Of a DNA stretch of 64,000 nucleotides, positions 1 through 13,130 are shown piece after piece; the stretch's first letter is position 1, and every line of letters starts with the position of its first letter. The notes beneath the pieces are model-generated. The model was given only the letters and a program-made list of their open reading frames with translations, made no database searches and was not told the origin of the DNA. A program made the position numbers and the translations under genes. Source of the DNA: Dipylidium caninum (Eukaryota > Platyhelminthes > Cestoda > Cyclophyllidea > Dipylidiidae); contig QEYB01000841.1 in assembly GCA_017562135.1 (NCBI GenBank), forward strand, positions 434,001-498,000. The letters run 5' to 3'.

Positions 1-515
1 TAACACGAAATTGAGTAGATAGCAAAAATATTAAATTTTGCACAAGGAATTAAGATAAAGTACTTGCCATAGAATTTAAACAAGTACCTATTTATCCCTC
101 CAACAAGGAAAAGTGATCTCAGTGTATGAACGCTCGCGCCACCCATGCAAATGGTAATAGAAAGCAAAAAATGTTAACATCTACTAAGCTGAGTAAAACA
201 AGAAAGATAAGTAGGCAGCATCGTTAGATAAGTATTTTTAGGAAAAAAATAATTCATGAATTTAGTTGAAAGTACATTCGTGCCAAAATGAGAGGCAGCA
301 GAAGTGTTGAATTTCGACGTAGAGGGAAAATAATCGTCTAGTAGAGGTAGGAATATCTGACTGAAAGCGGAATTCAGACTCCCATTCTAATAAATGCTTT
401 AGCAACAATGTCTCCACTACGTCTCCCAACCATTGGCTGATCATTACTCGGAAGAAATAATTAATACGACATCAAAGTGTTTCTAAAAGAGCCATAGCAT
501 GTGAATAACACACTT

Positions 516-560
516 TTAAATACAGATAAATAAACCAGCTCCACAAGCGGAATTGGCAAG
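516..560 (-). CDS. Unrecognised gene, possible terminal exon
   Basis: A strong acceptor (TTTTTTCCTCATAG on the minus strand) is followed in phase 0 by 14 codons and TAA. The acceptor quality and phase match support it. The short reading gives no independent protein evidence. Confidence 0.4.
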   Translation of the reverse strand, partial: LANSACGAGLFICI

Positions 561-2981
561 CTATGAGGAAAAAAATTCGAAACTAGTAGAGAAGACTGGA
601 ACTTTTAGCTAACAAAGATGAAGGAATGAGTAGCGGGATCCGGCTCGAATTACCAGGGTAAGATGGTCTTAATAAAAAGATCTATATTGGTGAACAAACC
701 TGCGAAGGACTCTGGAAATCGAAAATAGCTCCTTCGCTCGTCAAGTAATCTAACAAGAATAGCGCACGTTGACGCATTTCAGGCCGAGTAAGTGCTTTCA
801 GCAGAATGGATTGAACTTCTACAGTCCTTCCCTCGGCCAGCATAGGTTGAAGACGCATCGCTAGAGCGTCCACAGCCCTTGCGTCATCCTCTACATTGTC
901 GTCCTCGTCGAGATCAGCTGAAACACCTTCCATGGAAGACTTCGGGACTACCGCCCTACTTCTCATTCGTGGGTTTAAAGATCGTGTCCGGCGTCGTCCA
1001 CATGTCCGATCGTGCGGTTTAGAGATCGTGATTGGCCAAAATTCGTCGGAGGAGAAAGATCCATATGGGTTATTATCACCTCGGATATCTAAAGATGAGG
1101 AACTTGAAGATGATGACACGGAAGAGGCCAGAATGCGACGTCTAGAACGACGTTTCAGATCGTTCACAGAACGATAACCGGTCGGGAGAGAGTTGTGCAG
1201 CTTATTTCGTCTTTGACATCTCATTGAGAGTGAGTCTTCACTGGACTCTTTCCGCATCTACAGATTTAAGGTAATTCGTTGTAAGCCTATTAAACAGCCA
1301 ATATTTTCTAATGAGTATCAGGATAACCCTTTCAGTGTTTAGTATCTGTAAGACACCTATTTTGTGTTGTACATGAGGATACAATCTGGATAGAAGTCAT
1401 TCATATCACACCTTAGAGCATCGTCATCTATTAGAAGTTGAGTTCATAACGAGGATGAGTTACAATGGATTGCCCATAAATTTGCCCATTTGGAGCTGTC
1501 ACAAGAACGCAAGATATTAGCAACATTAATTCCTTTACTGGAATACGTAATATTTCAAGTGTCAGATAGATGTTTGACCTAGTAGTAAATTTGACCAAAA
1601 GTACTTTATCTAGTTTCACATTTCCCGAGTCTACGAAATTCATAATATGAGCCTAGCAATAATTGCGAACTGAAATAACTAAGCCGATTCCAAGCTTATA
1701 TCCATTAGACGGTTCTCAGAGGCGATTCGTGAGAAACATTAGTAGCAATATTGAGAAATGTAGTCACGCATTATTTTACCGACTAAACACGAAATTGAAT
1801 TAGCTCAGGAGGGAGAGCGGGATACATTGAAAGGGAAGACTTGATGATATCAGGAACTATAACTATTCCTGAGTCCACAAAAGTTAAATTTTTCTTAAAG
1901 CGAGACCTACAATTTATTTGTGACGAGAAGCAAACTTGTTTAGAATCCAAAAATTACAGATTATACAATGAGGGGGTTAAAAGAAAACCAAAAATTTTAC
2001 CGCTATTCACGTTTTCGTGAGGAAAAGTCGAGTAAGTACAACTGGAAATTGGGTAAATTCTCAAGGGGGATTTGAAGGTCACATTGAAGCCGGGAATAAA
2101 ATATCAATAAAATATTCCAAAAATGCACTCACGGAGTGTCTAGAAGAGGATCTATGAAAGGAAGAAGTCCCAGAAGTGGCCAATCTTTGACATGACCGAC
2201 AGAAGTCATTTTGTCTAGCGGCGTAAAGACACAGCGGTTCGCTAGGCGAAAGTGTAATGACAGATTGATACTGCTCCGTCGGCTCAACAACACTACGATG
2301 ATAGAACATGGAGTTACGGAAGCTCGATTGAGAACATGGAATGGCAACATTCACATCCTTTGAGACAAGCCTCGTTTCGGGTGCACGAACATTGGTCAAG
2401 GTCTCATACACAATCGTCGGGCAGTTAGAATCTGTGTAGTGAGGTGAGAAATATTTCCAAGGTGGTTGAGCATTAGAGATTCGGGATTTATTTGGATTGG
2501 TAAGATGAAGTGTTTTCGTTGGTTCATGGAACTGCGGAAAGGCATTTTTATTAGTGACAGATCGGAGATTTCGTTTGGCGATGCGACGAGGACAGGATGA
2601 GGCACGAGGACTAACCGGAGTATTGGGCTTCGGAGGATCAAGCAAGAAAGAGGAGGAATGCGAATCCGGTCGAACAACAAAATTAAGTCGAGAATGAAAA
2701 CTGGGGAAACCGTTAGTAAGTGATGGAGGTAGGTGGGAATTGCGCGATCTCGGAGTAAAAGAACGAGAAAGCGGTTCGTCACTCAACAATGAGTGGTTAA
2801 TAGACATAGATGAAGCTGAATTGTTAATGAGAGGATCATCCACAAGCTGACGCAAAGGCTGGTTTAGAAAATGTGATCTCAGCGAAGCGATCTTTTGCCG
2901 ATGCATAGACGCCTCGGAAGCGACCGAAGTGGGTGGTCGCATCTTACGCCTATAGCTTTGGTTGGACTGGTCACCATGCAT
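516..2981 (-). CDS. Unrecognised Ser/Arg-rich protein, three-exon model (~483 aa)
   Basis: I do not recognise this protein and propose no function. The model reads right to left: exon 1 2981-2133, exon 2 1257-700, exon 3 560-516 with a TAA stop. All junctions are phase 0. Exon 1 (283 aa) is rich in Ser, Arg, Pro and Asn with no evident domain and looks disordered. Exon 2 (186 aa) opens with a basic stretch (RRSRRR), then a run of eight serines, then an acidic patch (DLDEDDNVEDD). It ends in a predicted helical segment (LAMRLQPMLAEGRTVEV and following) that is the most domain-like part. Exon 3 adds only 14 residues. No signal peptide or membrane segment is visible. Exon 2 supports a real gene best, because of its length and strong biased composition; the start and terminal exon are less certain. 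The gene is transcribed away from the channel gene. Confidence 0.6.
700..1257 (-). CDS. Unrecognised gene, exon 2
   Basis: The acceptor AATCTGTAG lies directly before ATGCGG, and the CAG|GTTTGT donor lies at the left end. It has 186 codons, phase 0 on both sides. The exon itself begins with ATG, so it could also be a first exon. It holds the serine run, acidic patch and helical C-terminal segment. Confidence 0.6.
2133..2981 (-). CDS. Unrecognised gene, exon 1
   Basis: Open from ATG (2981-2979) for 283 codons to a TCC|GTGAGT donor on the minus strand. The frame stays open for 17 more codons past the donor, so an unspliced form would end at 2079. The encoded part is Ser/Arg/Pro/Asn-rich without a recognisable domain. 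Confidence 0.55.
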
Positions 2982-5891
2982 AATACTAGAAAGAATTTAA
3001 AGCAAGCGTAACTTCAAGATAGCATGATGAGAAGTGCGAACTCTGAAGTACAATTACATTCTAAATATAATGGATCAAACTGCGGGGATTTGAATACTAA
3101 TAATAATGGTTAGTAATCTCGCATCACAGGACCCATAACACTCATATTTTAAGCATTTATTAGCTTAAGTAAAATCAAAATAATAGGATTACAATAAATA
3201 AGGGAGAACGGGGGGAAAAAAGCGGAACTAACATCGTTCACGATGCACCACAACAGCGCGCATCAAGAGGTGCGGTTGTGATTTCATATGACGCGAAGTT
3301 ATAGTGGTAAAGTAAAACCCTATTCCGCTATAATAAAGCTAATACCAAATCAATATGACGTTACCACTATGTAACAATACTTTAGATCAGTTCACTGCGT
3401 TTTGCTGATTTTACTTACTTATAAAAAATTATTTTTGTTTAATAATTATTTGAACGATTAGCTTATTAAGTGAGAACTAATTAAATGATGCAAATTGCAC
3501 TTTACATTAAGCACACAATCATGGTGAAGTTACATGAGTACTCCTGGTCCGCATTCTTCACTGTTCTTAAGTCTTGGTTTTCCCACCACACGTGATCTTG
3601 GAAATATTATGCCCGCTAATTTGAACGAAATCCCCCTCCCGCCATGTAACTTTTACATCTTCCTTGTTCCCTATATGTCACGTCGGAACGAAGATAGTTT
3701 TATTACTAACGTACAAACGCAGTCATAGACCTCACATGCCAAGTAGACCATGTCGGAAAGGGAACGATACGTACGAATTGACATCTATGTTAGATACTAA
3801 GCCTGGTTTTGAACATGATTTCAGCCACAAACTTCATAATCTTGCAGTTAATTCCGCCTCAATCTACGCATTAGTATGACAGAGATGGAATGATATTTAA
3901 TTTTACCCCTTTTATCCTAAATCATCTCTTCCTCTGTATAGTATACAGACTTACCGACATAGTACCTCTTCACAGTTGCATTCACTTATCTCCTCTCTTT
4001 TGCGTTCATGATGAAGTCGTGATGCTTCATCAATGTTAAACGGCAGATCCCATTGTATTAAACAGAAATATGGTATTTGTACTGTTGATGAGGTAAGATC
4101 ATTACATAAGAATAGAAGTCCTGAAGAATGACTGATTATACGCTGAAAGAAAATCACAGTATTTCTTCCAATAGATAAATACCGTCCCTGCCACTTTTCT
4201 CACCTATTCGGATGTTAGCAAAGCCATTTATCAAGGTGACAGTACTAACGAGCGATAAGCATCATCTAACACCAATGAACGTTTCCAGTGCAGTTTATTT
4301 TTTGTTACAGGCTCTCCTGAGGGGGGTTGGCTAATTGGAAATCTCGGTTATATCTGAATCAATTTTTGGGAAAGATTTTCAGGACGTCATGCGGTAGGCA
4401 GGGCATCAGATCTCAATTAATGGAAAGGAACAATAATTTGTGTAAATAATCGCAGTCCTCACATTTGAAAATCCGCTTTTTATCTGCAAATTTTGCATAT
4501 TCTTTTAGCAGCTGTTTTACCGCGATTGAAACTGTTGCCTCTTTGCAGAGTGTATTAGCATGTAAAATCATCTGTAAAACCACACATTCCCCCAGTAACC
4601 CGTTGTCCACATCTCCACTTGGTGAAATAGAAAAGCTTCTTCATTCATACGGCATTCATTTTCCGCTTCCGTCACCTTTCGACTCATGACAAGTCGGCTG
4701 AATCGCAAAAAGGTGGGGTTGGCTAGCCATCACAGTTGACAATCGTAAAAACACATTCAAATCCAAAAATGTTTTCCTAGACAAATTAATGGGAACGATA
4801 AAGCTTTACAACAGGATTTCATACGAAAAGGAAAGGAGACTGTATTCTTAAGGCACGGAATAATGGTGGGAAGTTGCTGCTGGAGATATGGCTCAGCCTC
4901 CGTATTTGTGTACTTAAGTTTAGACTGTCGGGGATTTGAAGAGCAGCGGCGACACACACTCTTCTTCATCTTTCCGTAAAAATGCGTTACAAGCCCATTT
5001 CAGGCAACAATGGAAATTCTGCCTCGTTTTCTCTAATTTTCTGACTTCCAACGAACTCATTGGCTGAAGCGCTTGTAGATGAATTCTACTTCCGCATTGC
5101 GAACAACTTTTATTTGGCCAGATACGGACAGTGTTGAGACACTCAGTTGTCCACTGGCGATGTTAAATCTGTAACTTTATATCAATCCTGTACATAAATA
5201 AGTTACCGTTCCTCCTGACTATTCCGCTTACACATATAATCGGATATAATGTAGTTCTTTATTATAATACAGGGGATGGGATGAATAGTGTCAGATTCCC
5301 CATGTAGAATGCTTATCAGCTAGAACATATAGAAGAATTAGAGGCAATTTTCGTTTCTAAGTTAATGATGGTATATTTTACTAACGATCACGGTAAAGCG
5401 GTTTTACTTACCAATAAACAGGCGTCAACACTTGAACAACTACCTACGTTTATCCCGTTGGTACTTGGGAACGTCTAGTTCTACTCCAGCTGAAGAAGGC
5501 AAAAGAAGGCGAAACCGATTTGTTTCTCCTGATAAACTCGTAATCTCAGGACACTTGTAGGTATTAATGGAGGAAAAAGCATCCGCTACTATCCTCGACA
5601 TGAGAAAACTAAGAGATATAAAGAAAAATCAGATGATAATTCTTCATGGGGAAAGTCAATTAACCTAAAGAGATGCCGACGAATTACTGACATAGTGTAA
5701 GAGTCACTACCTTTTTATCGTACGAAAACTTGCAGGGCTGTAATAAAAAGCCATAATGCTGTCAGCTGATTTTTTAATAAAAAGTGAGATTTAAGATGGG
5801 GAAACAAACTTATTAAGATTTTAAAGTCTCAAACCCTAGTCACGCGCCCTCAGAGAAGGCGGATGTAGTCTCACAAAAAATATCCTTGTTC
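2982..5891. other. Intergenic, no gene seen
   Basis: AT-rich sequence between the minus-strand gene and the first repeat copy. Open frames are short, overlap on both strands and match nothing I recognise. No RNA gene or repeat of note was seen. Confidence 0.6.
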
Positions 5892-6205
5892 CTAAAAAGG
5901 ACACATTTCTTGTTGACTTGGCTGAAGCGATGCCTCTATTTGCCTCGAGTATCCAGTTCACTAATCTGATTTCATTGTTTGAACATCACGAGTCAGGTGA
6001 GAAGGAAAGGACAAAACGAGCCAATCGGAAAGCTGGGTTAGGACAGAGGTGCATTCCGTCGCATCACCATCGCCGAAGCGACTTTGGCATGTCTCAACTT
6101 GACTTATCCTCAATCACAATCTCAGACTATCCAAAGGTTAGTTAAATTCTCTCACTGCGACGAAGTGTGACCATTTCAGCTTCGCGAAGTTCTCGACTCA
6201 TTTCT

Positions 6206-6209
6206 CTCC

Positions 6210-6236
<27 letters not shown>
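6206..6236. repeat. (CTC)n microsatellite
   Basis: About ten CTC/TCC triplets in a row inside repeat copy 1. The partner copy has a longer, interrupted GAG-triplet tract at the equivalent place (about 15885-15965). Confidence 0.9.
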
Positions 6237-6242
<6 letters not shown>

Positions 6243-6639
6243 ATCGGTTTTCATGGAAAGGCGTTTTCACCGCTCACAACTGGAAGGGACTCCAAGACCC
6301 CACCGACAGTCGTGATCATGTGAATGTGGAGACGTGCACTCCCAGTGACATGCAACCGGTAGGTGGTGGAGCATTCATTCACGGCCTAGACACCCTCAAT
6401 GCCACCTTACCAGAGTGCGTTGAGTGATAAATTACTCTCTCTCTCACTCCCGGGTGGAAGAGGTTTTCATACAGAGACTCGTTAAGTTTGGGGACCCGAT
6501 GCGACCTGCCGATCATTTGGCCAATTTTAACCACCTCATTTCCAAGAAGCCACCTTCACTTCAATCACAAAAGACACTTTCTTCCTCCTTTCAAATCATT
6601 TCATTTACCTCTTTACCTCCTTACCCCACCTCCCACCTC

Positions 6640-6675
6640 CCACCTCCCACCCACACCCACACCCACACCACACCC

Positions 6676-6714
<39 letters not shown>

Positions 6715-6735
6715 TCGCCACCCTCACTCCCACTC
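6640..6735. repeat. CCCACC / CACCCT hexamer array
   Basis: Short pyrimidine-rich tandem units, first CCCACCTC, then CCCACA, then CACCCT. The matching GGTGGG array in copy 2 lies at about 15465-15560. Confidence 0.85.
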
Positions 6736-7417
6736 TAGCTCAACGCACCCACAAGATGGCTCCTTCAGCCTTTCAAGCTGCTGCAAAAAAGACAGAAAAC
6801 CTCTCTTGCTTCCGCCTATTACCTGCCTCTTGGGCTCCCTCAACCGCTTCCCTCACTCTCACTCCCACTCCCACTCTCACTTGACCACATTTCTTGCATT
6901 TGGGATGCACTTGACAGCGACTAGGTGAAATTCCCGTTTGAGGCCACACATTCATGGCAAAAGACACCTTTTATAACTGTGAGATGGCAACATCGTGGTT
7001 GCCAAATGCCTCCCACTCACACCAGGAGACGGTAACACGTGAGGGGCATTGTGGCGTTGCACAGACACGCAAATGTGGCCCACTCTTCCTCCGTCCAACC
7101 GATTTGTCCAGAGGGAAGATGACTTGGCAGACAAGTGGAAGACTAATTAATGTGGTTCACGTGGCGTGTTGACATGGACACCACACGTGGACTTTAGCCC
7201 CCTCCCCTCCCCCCTCGCCCCTTCTCGGTTGTAAGAGCAAAGGTGCGAGAGAAGTGAGGGCTTTTGTTTCCCGCTTATTCAGTGGCAGCATCGAGTGAAG
7301 GGTTTTCGACGTGTGATGTTCATCAAAAGTGCTTGATTCGCTTCCTCTCGAGGCGTCACAGGCGAGGCCCGTGCATCCGTCCTGGAGGAAAAGCAACAGC
7401 AGAAATCGGGATTGATA

Positions 7418-10400
7418 TAAATGCGTGTAGATGAAGAACGCCTACAGACAGAAGCATTGCCTGTTAAGGCGGTTCAATTTGTAGTCGTAAAAGAGGAAAT
7501 TAAAATACCACAAACACCCGGTTGCAGTTATGGTTTGTTACATGGAGACATTTGGCGTGGGTTGGGAGGCATTTACGCAGGCCGAGTCCGGGGCAATCGG
7601 CCAGCACAGACAGGCGGTTGAAGAGGGGGTGTGGACAGGGATGGGAGAAGGCCAGACTCTCCTAGTTAGTTCCCTGTGATGCACATGCCTACCAATCCCC
7701 ATTTTTATCATCACTTGGTTTATTTTTTGTCTCTCATGATGTTTATCCACGTAAAACTGGCAAGTAATTTACGCCGGCGGTATGACATGAATGATTTAAG
7801 TAATGTAGCAGGACTAGAAGAGGCGACATCCACCCCCACTGATCAGTCTGATAAGGGAAGGCAAAAACAGGACGAAGTGCAGTTGTTACTCTTGCCCGAG
7901 AATAAAGAAACAATGTCATCGTCATGTGCTCTACTTTCGTTTTGACATGTCCTCGTCTTCACTCAGACGGCTCCCAACGTATACGCTTTGCCGAGAAAAA
8001 TCGACTCCTGGCTGTAAAATTATCAGGCATTCCGGAGCCGGTGAACGCACGAACGCATGCAAACGAGGAGGGAAACACAATGAAAGTAAAACAAGGGGAA
8101 GGAGGTAACTTGTTGCCTATGAGTAGTCTTATTATATCTTCCTCCGTTCTCTGACCACTTTATCATTCCTCTTCAACCGCCCCGCATGATGCCATGTAGG
8201 AGATATTTGCCATGTCGTTCCAGCCTTGGAGACGGCCACAAATCCCCAATAGAAACTTGGCTTATAGCGCCAGAGCGTGATGATAAACCCGACGAAAGTA
8301 TATAAAGGGGGAAAGTTCATTTTCCCTAGTCTAATATGAAGCTTTGGCCGATTCCTCCGCAGAAGTAATGGATATCCTCCTAAGCCGTACTTGATTTGCT
8401 GAGTCCCATGGGTCTCCCTGAAAGAGGATTATGTGCGCACCGATGCTCGAAATCTCTTGTGCCCATCTGCGAAGGTTTCAGGGTGCACCTCGAAATGAAC
8501 TAGTGGGAGGCCCTGAGTAACAGAAAGTCGGGAAGTGAGGCTTAATTAATTTCAAACAGTCATAAGTGACTCTGATCAGTTAACATCGGTCATCAGACTG
8601 CAATTCGCGTCGAAGAAATACAATTTGTAGAAGACATGCAATGTGTTGACGCCGTCCGGTACAGGGTTGAATGAAATCGCCTTGAGTTGAAGCCCACTTA
8701 AGCAGGTTCCACAAATTTACAACCACCGCCCACCGGCGGACCGGTTAATCATCCTCCCGCTCCGATGCCCGACCGCGGCCGAGGTGGGAACGTTCCCTTC
8801 GGCGTCTTGTAGATAATTTACACGAGAGGAGAGTCACTGAGTACCAAGCAGGACGCTCACCCGAATCCATGGTTCGCATGAATATGTTTTCCTTCGTCAG
8901 GACCGACATTCATCCACCTTCGATGCTAGTCAGTCGAGGAAAAGGAGTAACTGTCTGGCTATTACGCGCTTTCATTCCCGCTAATTGTCGAATCTTCTCA
9001 GCCATCCTGCCCAACTTTTTCGCACATGAGTTGCGACATCAGACAAATTTCCATACTCCCTAAATGGTGTTTTAAGGAATTTATAAGAGCATCACGGGAC
9101 GAGGAATACCTTTGCCTGCATATTTCACCAGTCCCAGGCATGAATGAGTCAATCAACCCCACAAAGCTAAAAAGTCACCCGGTTGGAGGAATCACTGTCA
9201 TTTGTCTTCCCCAAGTATTTAAAGCAAAGATGGTTTTCTTTGCTTCCTTCTTATAATTGAGACAAATAAGATGCCCAGGAAGAATTGCCGCCTCGAAGGA
9301 GTTTATGGGCATGGGGAAGACGTTAAGGCTGGAGTGGTGAACTTTAAATGGACCCCACGCAGTGAGACACCTGCACAGTCATTTAATAAATGCTGCTGTC
9401 CAGAACTATTCAACCTACCTCACAAGAACTCTTCGTTTAATAATGCATGGCTACAGGAAAGTGAAACCAAATCAAGTCAACCTTCCCACCGCAGACTTGA
9501 CCTGTAAGTCGAGATAAAGGCTGTCCTCTGACTAACACCGTTGGGGACTGGATTTCCTTTAAGCCAAGTGGTCATTTCATTCTCCACTTACTAAAGGGGC
9601 TTTCGACCGTTGTGCTGGAGGATTTTGCTGTAAAATCTCCTCATATTGGGACGATAGAACGTATTTTCAGTCGTCCACTCTTCCCTGGATGCAGCTTGGA
9701 GCAAGTGATGTAGAGATGAGGTAATATTAAAGGGCTACATCAATGGTGATCAAGGAAGCCTTTCAATCCGGTGTTCACAGCACTAACAGAGGTGACTTGC
9801 ACGACAGCGAAAGTGGGTCAACCGAAGGTGTTGAAAAGGCAGCAAAATGCACTGAAGTAGGTCACTTGTGGGGCCTCGGTGTCTCCTCTGCCGCCTCTCG
9901 AGCTTGCGACAGTAGGTGGTGGAGTTGAGAGGTAAAAGGCTCCTGTGAGGCTACATTTGTTGTGCCAATATAACCGAATTTCGTCCGGCCACTACACTCT
10001 TCCCAGTTTTCCCGACAATGTTGACAATGACCCACTTGACACTTTCCTCCCGACTCACTTCAAGGTGCCACTTAGAGAAATTTACCCAAAGCATTCAGGC
10101 GAGAATGTTCCCCCACGCTTCAAGAAGTGGCGAAACTTCAATTCTGTTTTATTTCGAAACTCCCAACTTGTTGCAAACGAGCAGCATCCCCTCAAACAGA
10201 TAAAAATGTGCCTTCATTATTTCATTGCGATTAATTAAGATATACTGCCACTGGTGATGTGACGTCCCATTGGTAAAAGCCTGAGAGCAGGCGAAATTTC
10301 AACCCATCAATGGCAGGTTGAAGGCGAAGGTTGAAGCGATTCCCCAAAGCCTTGCGTTGGGGAGAACTTTTCCGAGGATTTGCACCTCCTGAGGTGAGGA

Positions 10401-12499
10401 GCTTTCTCACTCAATGAAATGTTGACTCTTATAATATAACGCCTTGGCGAGTGAGGTCGGAGATGAGGAGAATCGACCGCCTCGGAGCCATAAAATTTAT
10501 TTTTATGCTATTCGACAACTGAGAAAAGTGTGATAATCTCGGACCCACTGAGAACATTCTGCCCGGCCTTTATTGGTCAGATGTGAGCCAATCTGTTTGT
10601 TTCGTGACAGGGTGAAAGGAAATATCGCAAACGGGGAGAAGAAGACCACATGTCACATATATGTGACGACGTCATGAATAACTTGAGGTAAAGACCGTAT
10701 ACTGGTAAGACTCAAAAACCCCGGAAATAGCAATTTTACTCGGTAAAAAATAAGTGAGGCGGACTGAGGTTGTAGGAAGTAGGATTTAAATCTTGATTAG
10801 GAAGACTTTCATCATAATTGAAAAGAATCAGACAATGCGACGTCGACTTCGACGATGTGCCTCAATAACACCCCGAAACAACAAACAAGATTTGCGTGAT
10901 GCACTCATAGTACTGTCCCAAGGCCAGAATGTCAAGGGAACTTCCTATGGAGATTGCTTTGATTTCCCGAAAAGCCCGTCTCCCCCTACCAAAAATGACC
11001 GTTTCGACGGAGTGAGCGAGGTTACTCAAGCATAGCCAATTCAAGCAAAATCCCATTATTAGATTTTGAATATATTTTTTCACAAAAAATAGACATTTTA
11101 GAATCCCAGCCTACAAATAAGTTTGTAATCGAAGTGGACATTTCTGTAGAAGAGGAGAAAAGGCAACCTTTTGTCCATTCCACTGTCCGTATCTACTCAC
11201 CATCGAGTTGTCTCCTCCCCCCTGACACAACTAAGCTGTCAGGTGTGCAAACTTGGCTATCACTTAATTAAAAATCTTCCCTCTGACTTAGACATAACGA
11301 AAGTGCAATGAGTGACAACGCGTTGACGCTGAAGTGACGGAGAGGTAGGGCCAAGTGAATCCTTCCACTTTTCGACTCTTGAGGGCCCTGGGTAGGTCTC
11401 ATAACAGCACTGTCCCACCTATCCTACTCCGTGATTTTCATGGAAAGTTGTAGTTTTTGGTGAATTATTCCTACTTCTAGCCCTGCCTGCACTGAGATGA
11501 CGAAGAGATCCTTTACTTTTCAGTAAATGCCTCAATTAGGTTAACTGCTTCCTACCCATTGGCTGGAAAGCCATCCGGAAATACCGGGTTGCACCTTGCC
11601 CACTTTTCTGTCATGTCATGGGACACTTCAAGATATTCTAGCTTTACAGTCGAGAGAAGATTATACTGGAATCTCCAGGAGAAAGACTTCGACCATTTGA
11701 GTTTTTTGATACTGTGTCGAGGAGACAGCAGAACATCTGCGAAGGCACACTTATTTACCTGGCCATTTTGAGGAGTCTTTTCGACTGTCAGTTGTAAGTG
11801 CTATATGGCCATCAGCCGGTTTGACGCCTTGGCGTTCAAGTTGGAGAAGTAGGCTCCTTGCGAGTATGTGATTAGTTTAGGGGACGTTTCGGGTTCAGGG
11901 AGTATTATGCTTCTCGTAGACTCCCCTGCAGGACGACGAATGATGTCAATAAGCCTTTCATCCTACGGGATTTGGACTACAAACCTGCTGAAGGAGTTAG
12001 TGTTTTATGTACCATGGCTGCTAGCTTCCCATTTCTTCTGTTTAGCCCTAGAGGGCTGGAGGATGGTCTTCCCTGTCCCCTTTACTGCCTCTTGGCATAT
12101 TCAGGGAAGATGGACCTGTTTAGAAGTGAATTTTGTCATTCACATGCAAAGGGGCTCTTGACTGGAAGGTTGAGATGTGACTTTTCATCATTGGATAAAA
12201 AAGTTCTCCACCATAAAGCAACGGAGAGGCTGATGCTTATCCTGGTGGACGGAAATCAGTGTGTTGAAATATCATTGTCGTTGGTAATTCCCCTTCCATC
12301 GTCTTCTTCTACCTTTCACAAAGGTCGTACAAACTCTTCGTCATTACTGCAAAGATTAGTCAACAACCGCTGCTTCCTCGGAGCTTAAAGCCCGGTACAT
12401 TTTGTTGGTTCAAACTTTGAAAAACATTGTAATGTTGGCTCGATATTCCCATTTACAGAGTTCAATGGTATTCTTTCTATCAATATCGTAAATTTTTGT
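7418..12499. other. Intergenic between repeats, no gene seen
   Basis: Several open frames of 60-100 codons occur but none shows a domain, splice-consistent partner or recognisable composition. The longest, 11972-12388 plus strand (138 codons), overlaps another frame and resembles nothing I know. A perfect 16-base palindrome sits at 10652-10667. Confidence 0.55.
10652..10667. other. Perfect palindrome GTCACATATATGTGAC
   Basis: A 16-base self-complementary sequence followed by GACGTC. A related imperfect form occurs at about 42519-42537 inside a channel-gene intron. The function is unknown; it may be a protein-binding site or chance. Confidence 0.5.
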
Positions 12500-13130
12500 T
12501 TTTGTACCCCTTTTTATATAATTTTTCATCGAAACCACTTGGCAACTAAATGCAATTTACATTTACTTTTCTTTGATGAGTTCAAACTGAGGCATCCGGA
12601 GTTAGATCTACGACTGAAGAAAAAAAAGGCTGAATATTTGTTCAAAAAACCTCTGTTCTGGCAATTTGAACATCGCTAAGGTGCCTCGAGGTAGACCAGT
12701 GGACCAGGTTGATGAAAACGAGAAGGAAGAATGAAGCGCGGCTGTGGAATAGGAGTTGCACACAGCAACTATTAGTGAATTTGGGTCGAAACTAGGGACT
12801 GTCCGTACGGTTGTGGCAATTAAAACATCTGCACATAATAAATGATAAAAAAGAAGATTAGTCTCACATGTGCCGGCCGGACGAACTGATGCAACGCCAG
12901 ATGATCGAGGGACCGCAAAAGCAAGTGCGCATCTTCACTGCTTCCTTCGCAATTCCCGAGTGCGCCGTTTTTACAACAAATCATCACTTCTGATTTCGCT
13001 TGGGAATCGAAAACAGTCAAGCAAATGGATAGGTAAGAATGCAGCAATAGGACACACTCTTGAGCCGAAATTTCAATGGAAAAACTTATGGTTAGCACAA
13101 GGAGGAACGTTCGAGCAGTGATTCATTTTC
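12500..13130 (+). pseudogene. Degraded mariner-type transposase relic 1
   Basis: Around 12665-12700 the frame reads NLNIAKVPRGRPVDQVDEN, which resembles the GRP linker between the DNA-binding helices of Tc1/mariner transposases. Further on, DELMQRQMIEG, then TTNHHF and a weak WIGK segment with LEPKFQWKNLWL, fall in the order expected for mariner (W-P-H-E-L box, TGDEKW region, downstream W box). The parts lie in different frames, broken by stops and indels. About 350 bases align by eye with 51560-52030, including the shared segment CTGGCAATTTGAA. Terminal inverted repeats were not found. It is inactive by any reading. Confidence 0.65.

Larger units (their letters stand above)
5892..7417 (+). 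repeat. Long inverted repeat, copy 1 (~1.5 kb)
   Basis: This stretch recurs, reverse-complemented, at 14769-16273. The outer end begins CTAAAAAGGACACATTTC and the inner end finishes near AGAAATCGGGATTGAT; both ends match the partner. Conceptual reading of the first 250 bases gives the same peptide pattern in both copies (both contain QFTNLISLFEHHES). That shows close DNA similarity and is not proof of coding. It carries a CTC-triplet run (6206-6236) and a CCCACC/CACCCT array (6640-6735). I see no transposase, reverse transcriptase or long terminal repeats. It is probably a dispersed, possibly non-autonomous element of unknown class. Confidence 0.8.

Noticed and set aside
262..444. Minus-strand frame (WLGDVVETLLLKHLLEWE) as a further exon of the left gene
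   Set aside because: Nearby acceptors give the wrong phase, and a better acceptor with a stop lies at 516-560.
896..1177. Plus-strand open frame of 93 codons
   Set aside because: It is antisense to exon 2 of the minus-strand gene, whose composition and splice sites are better supported.
5918..6145. 75-codon frame conserved in both inverted repeats as a gene
   Set aside because: Conservation is explained by recent DNA similarity of the repeats; no known domain and no independent coding signal.
11972..12388. 138-codon plus-strand frame
   Set aside because: It overlaps another frame, has no domain and no convincing splice context; probably chance.
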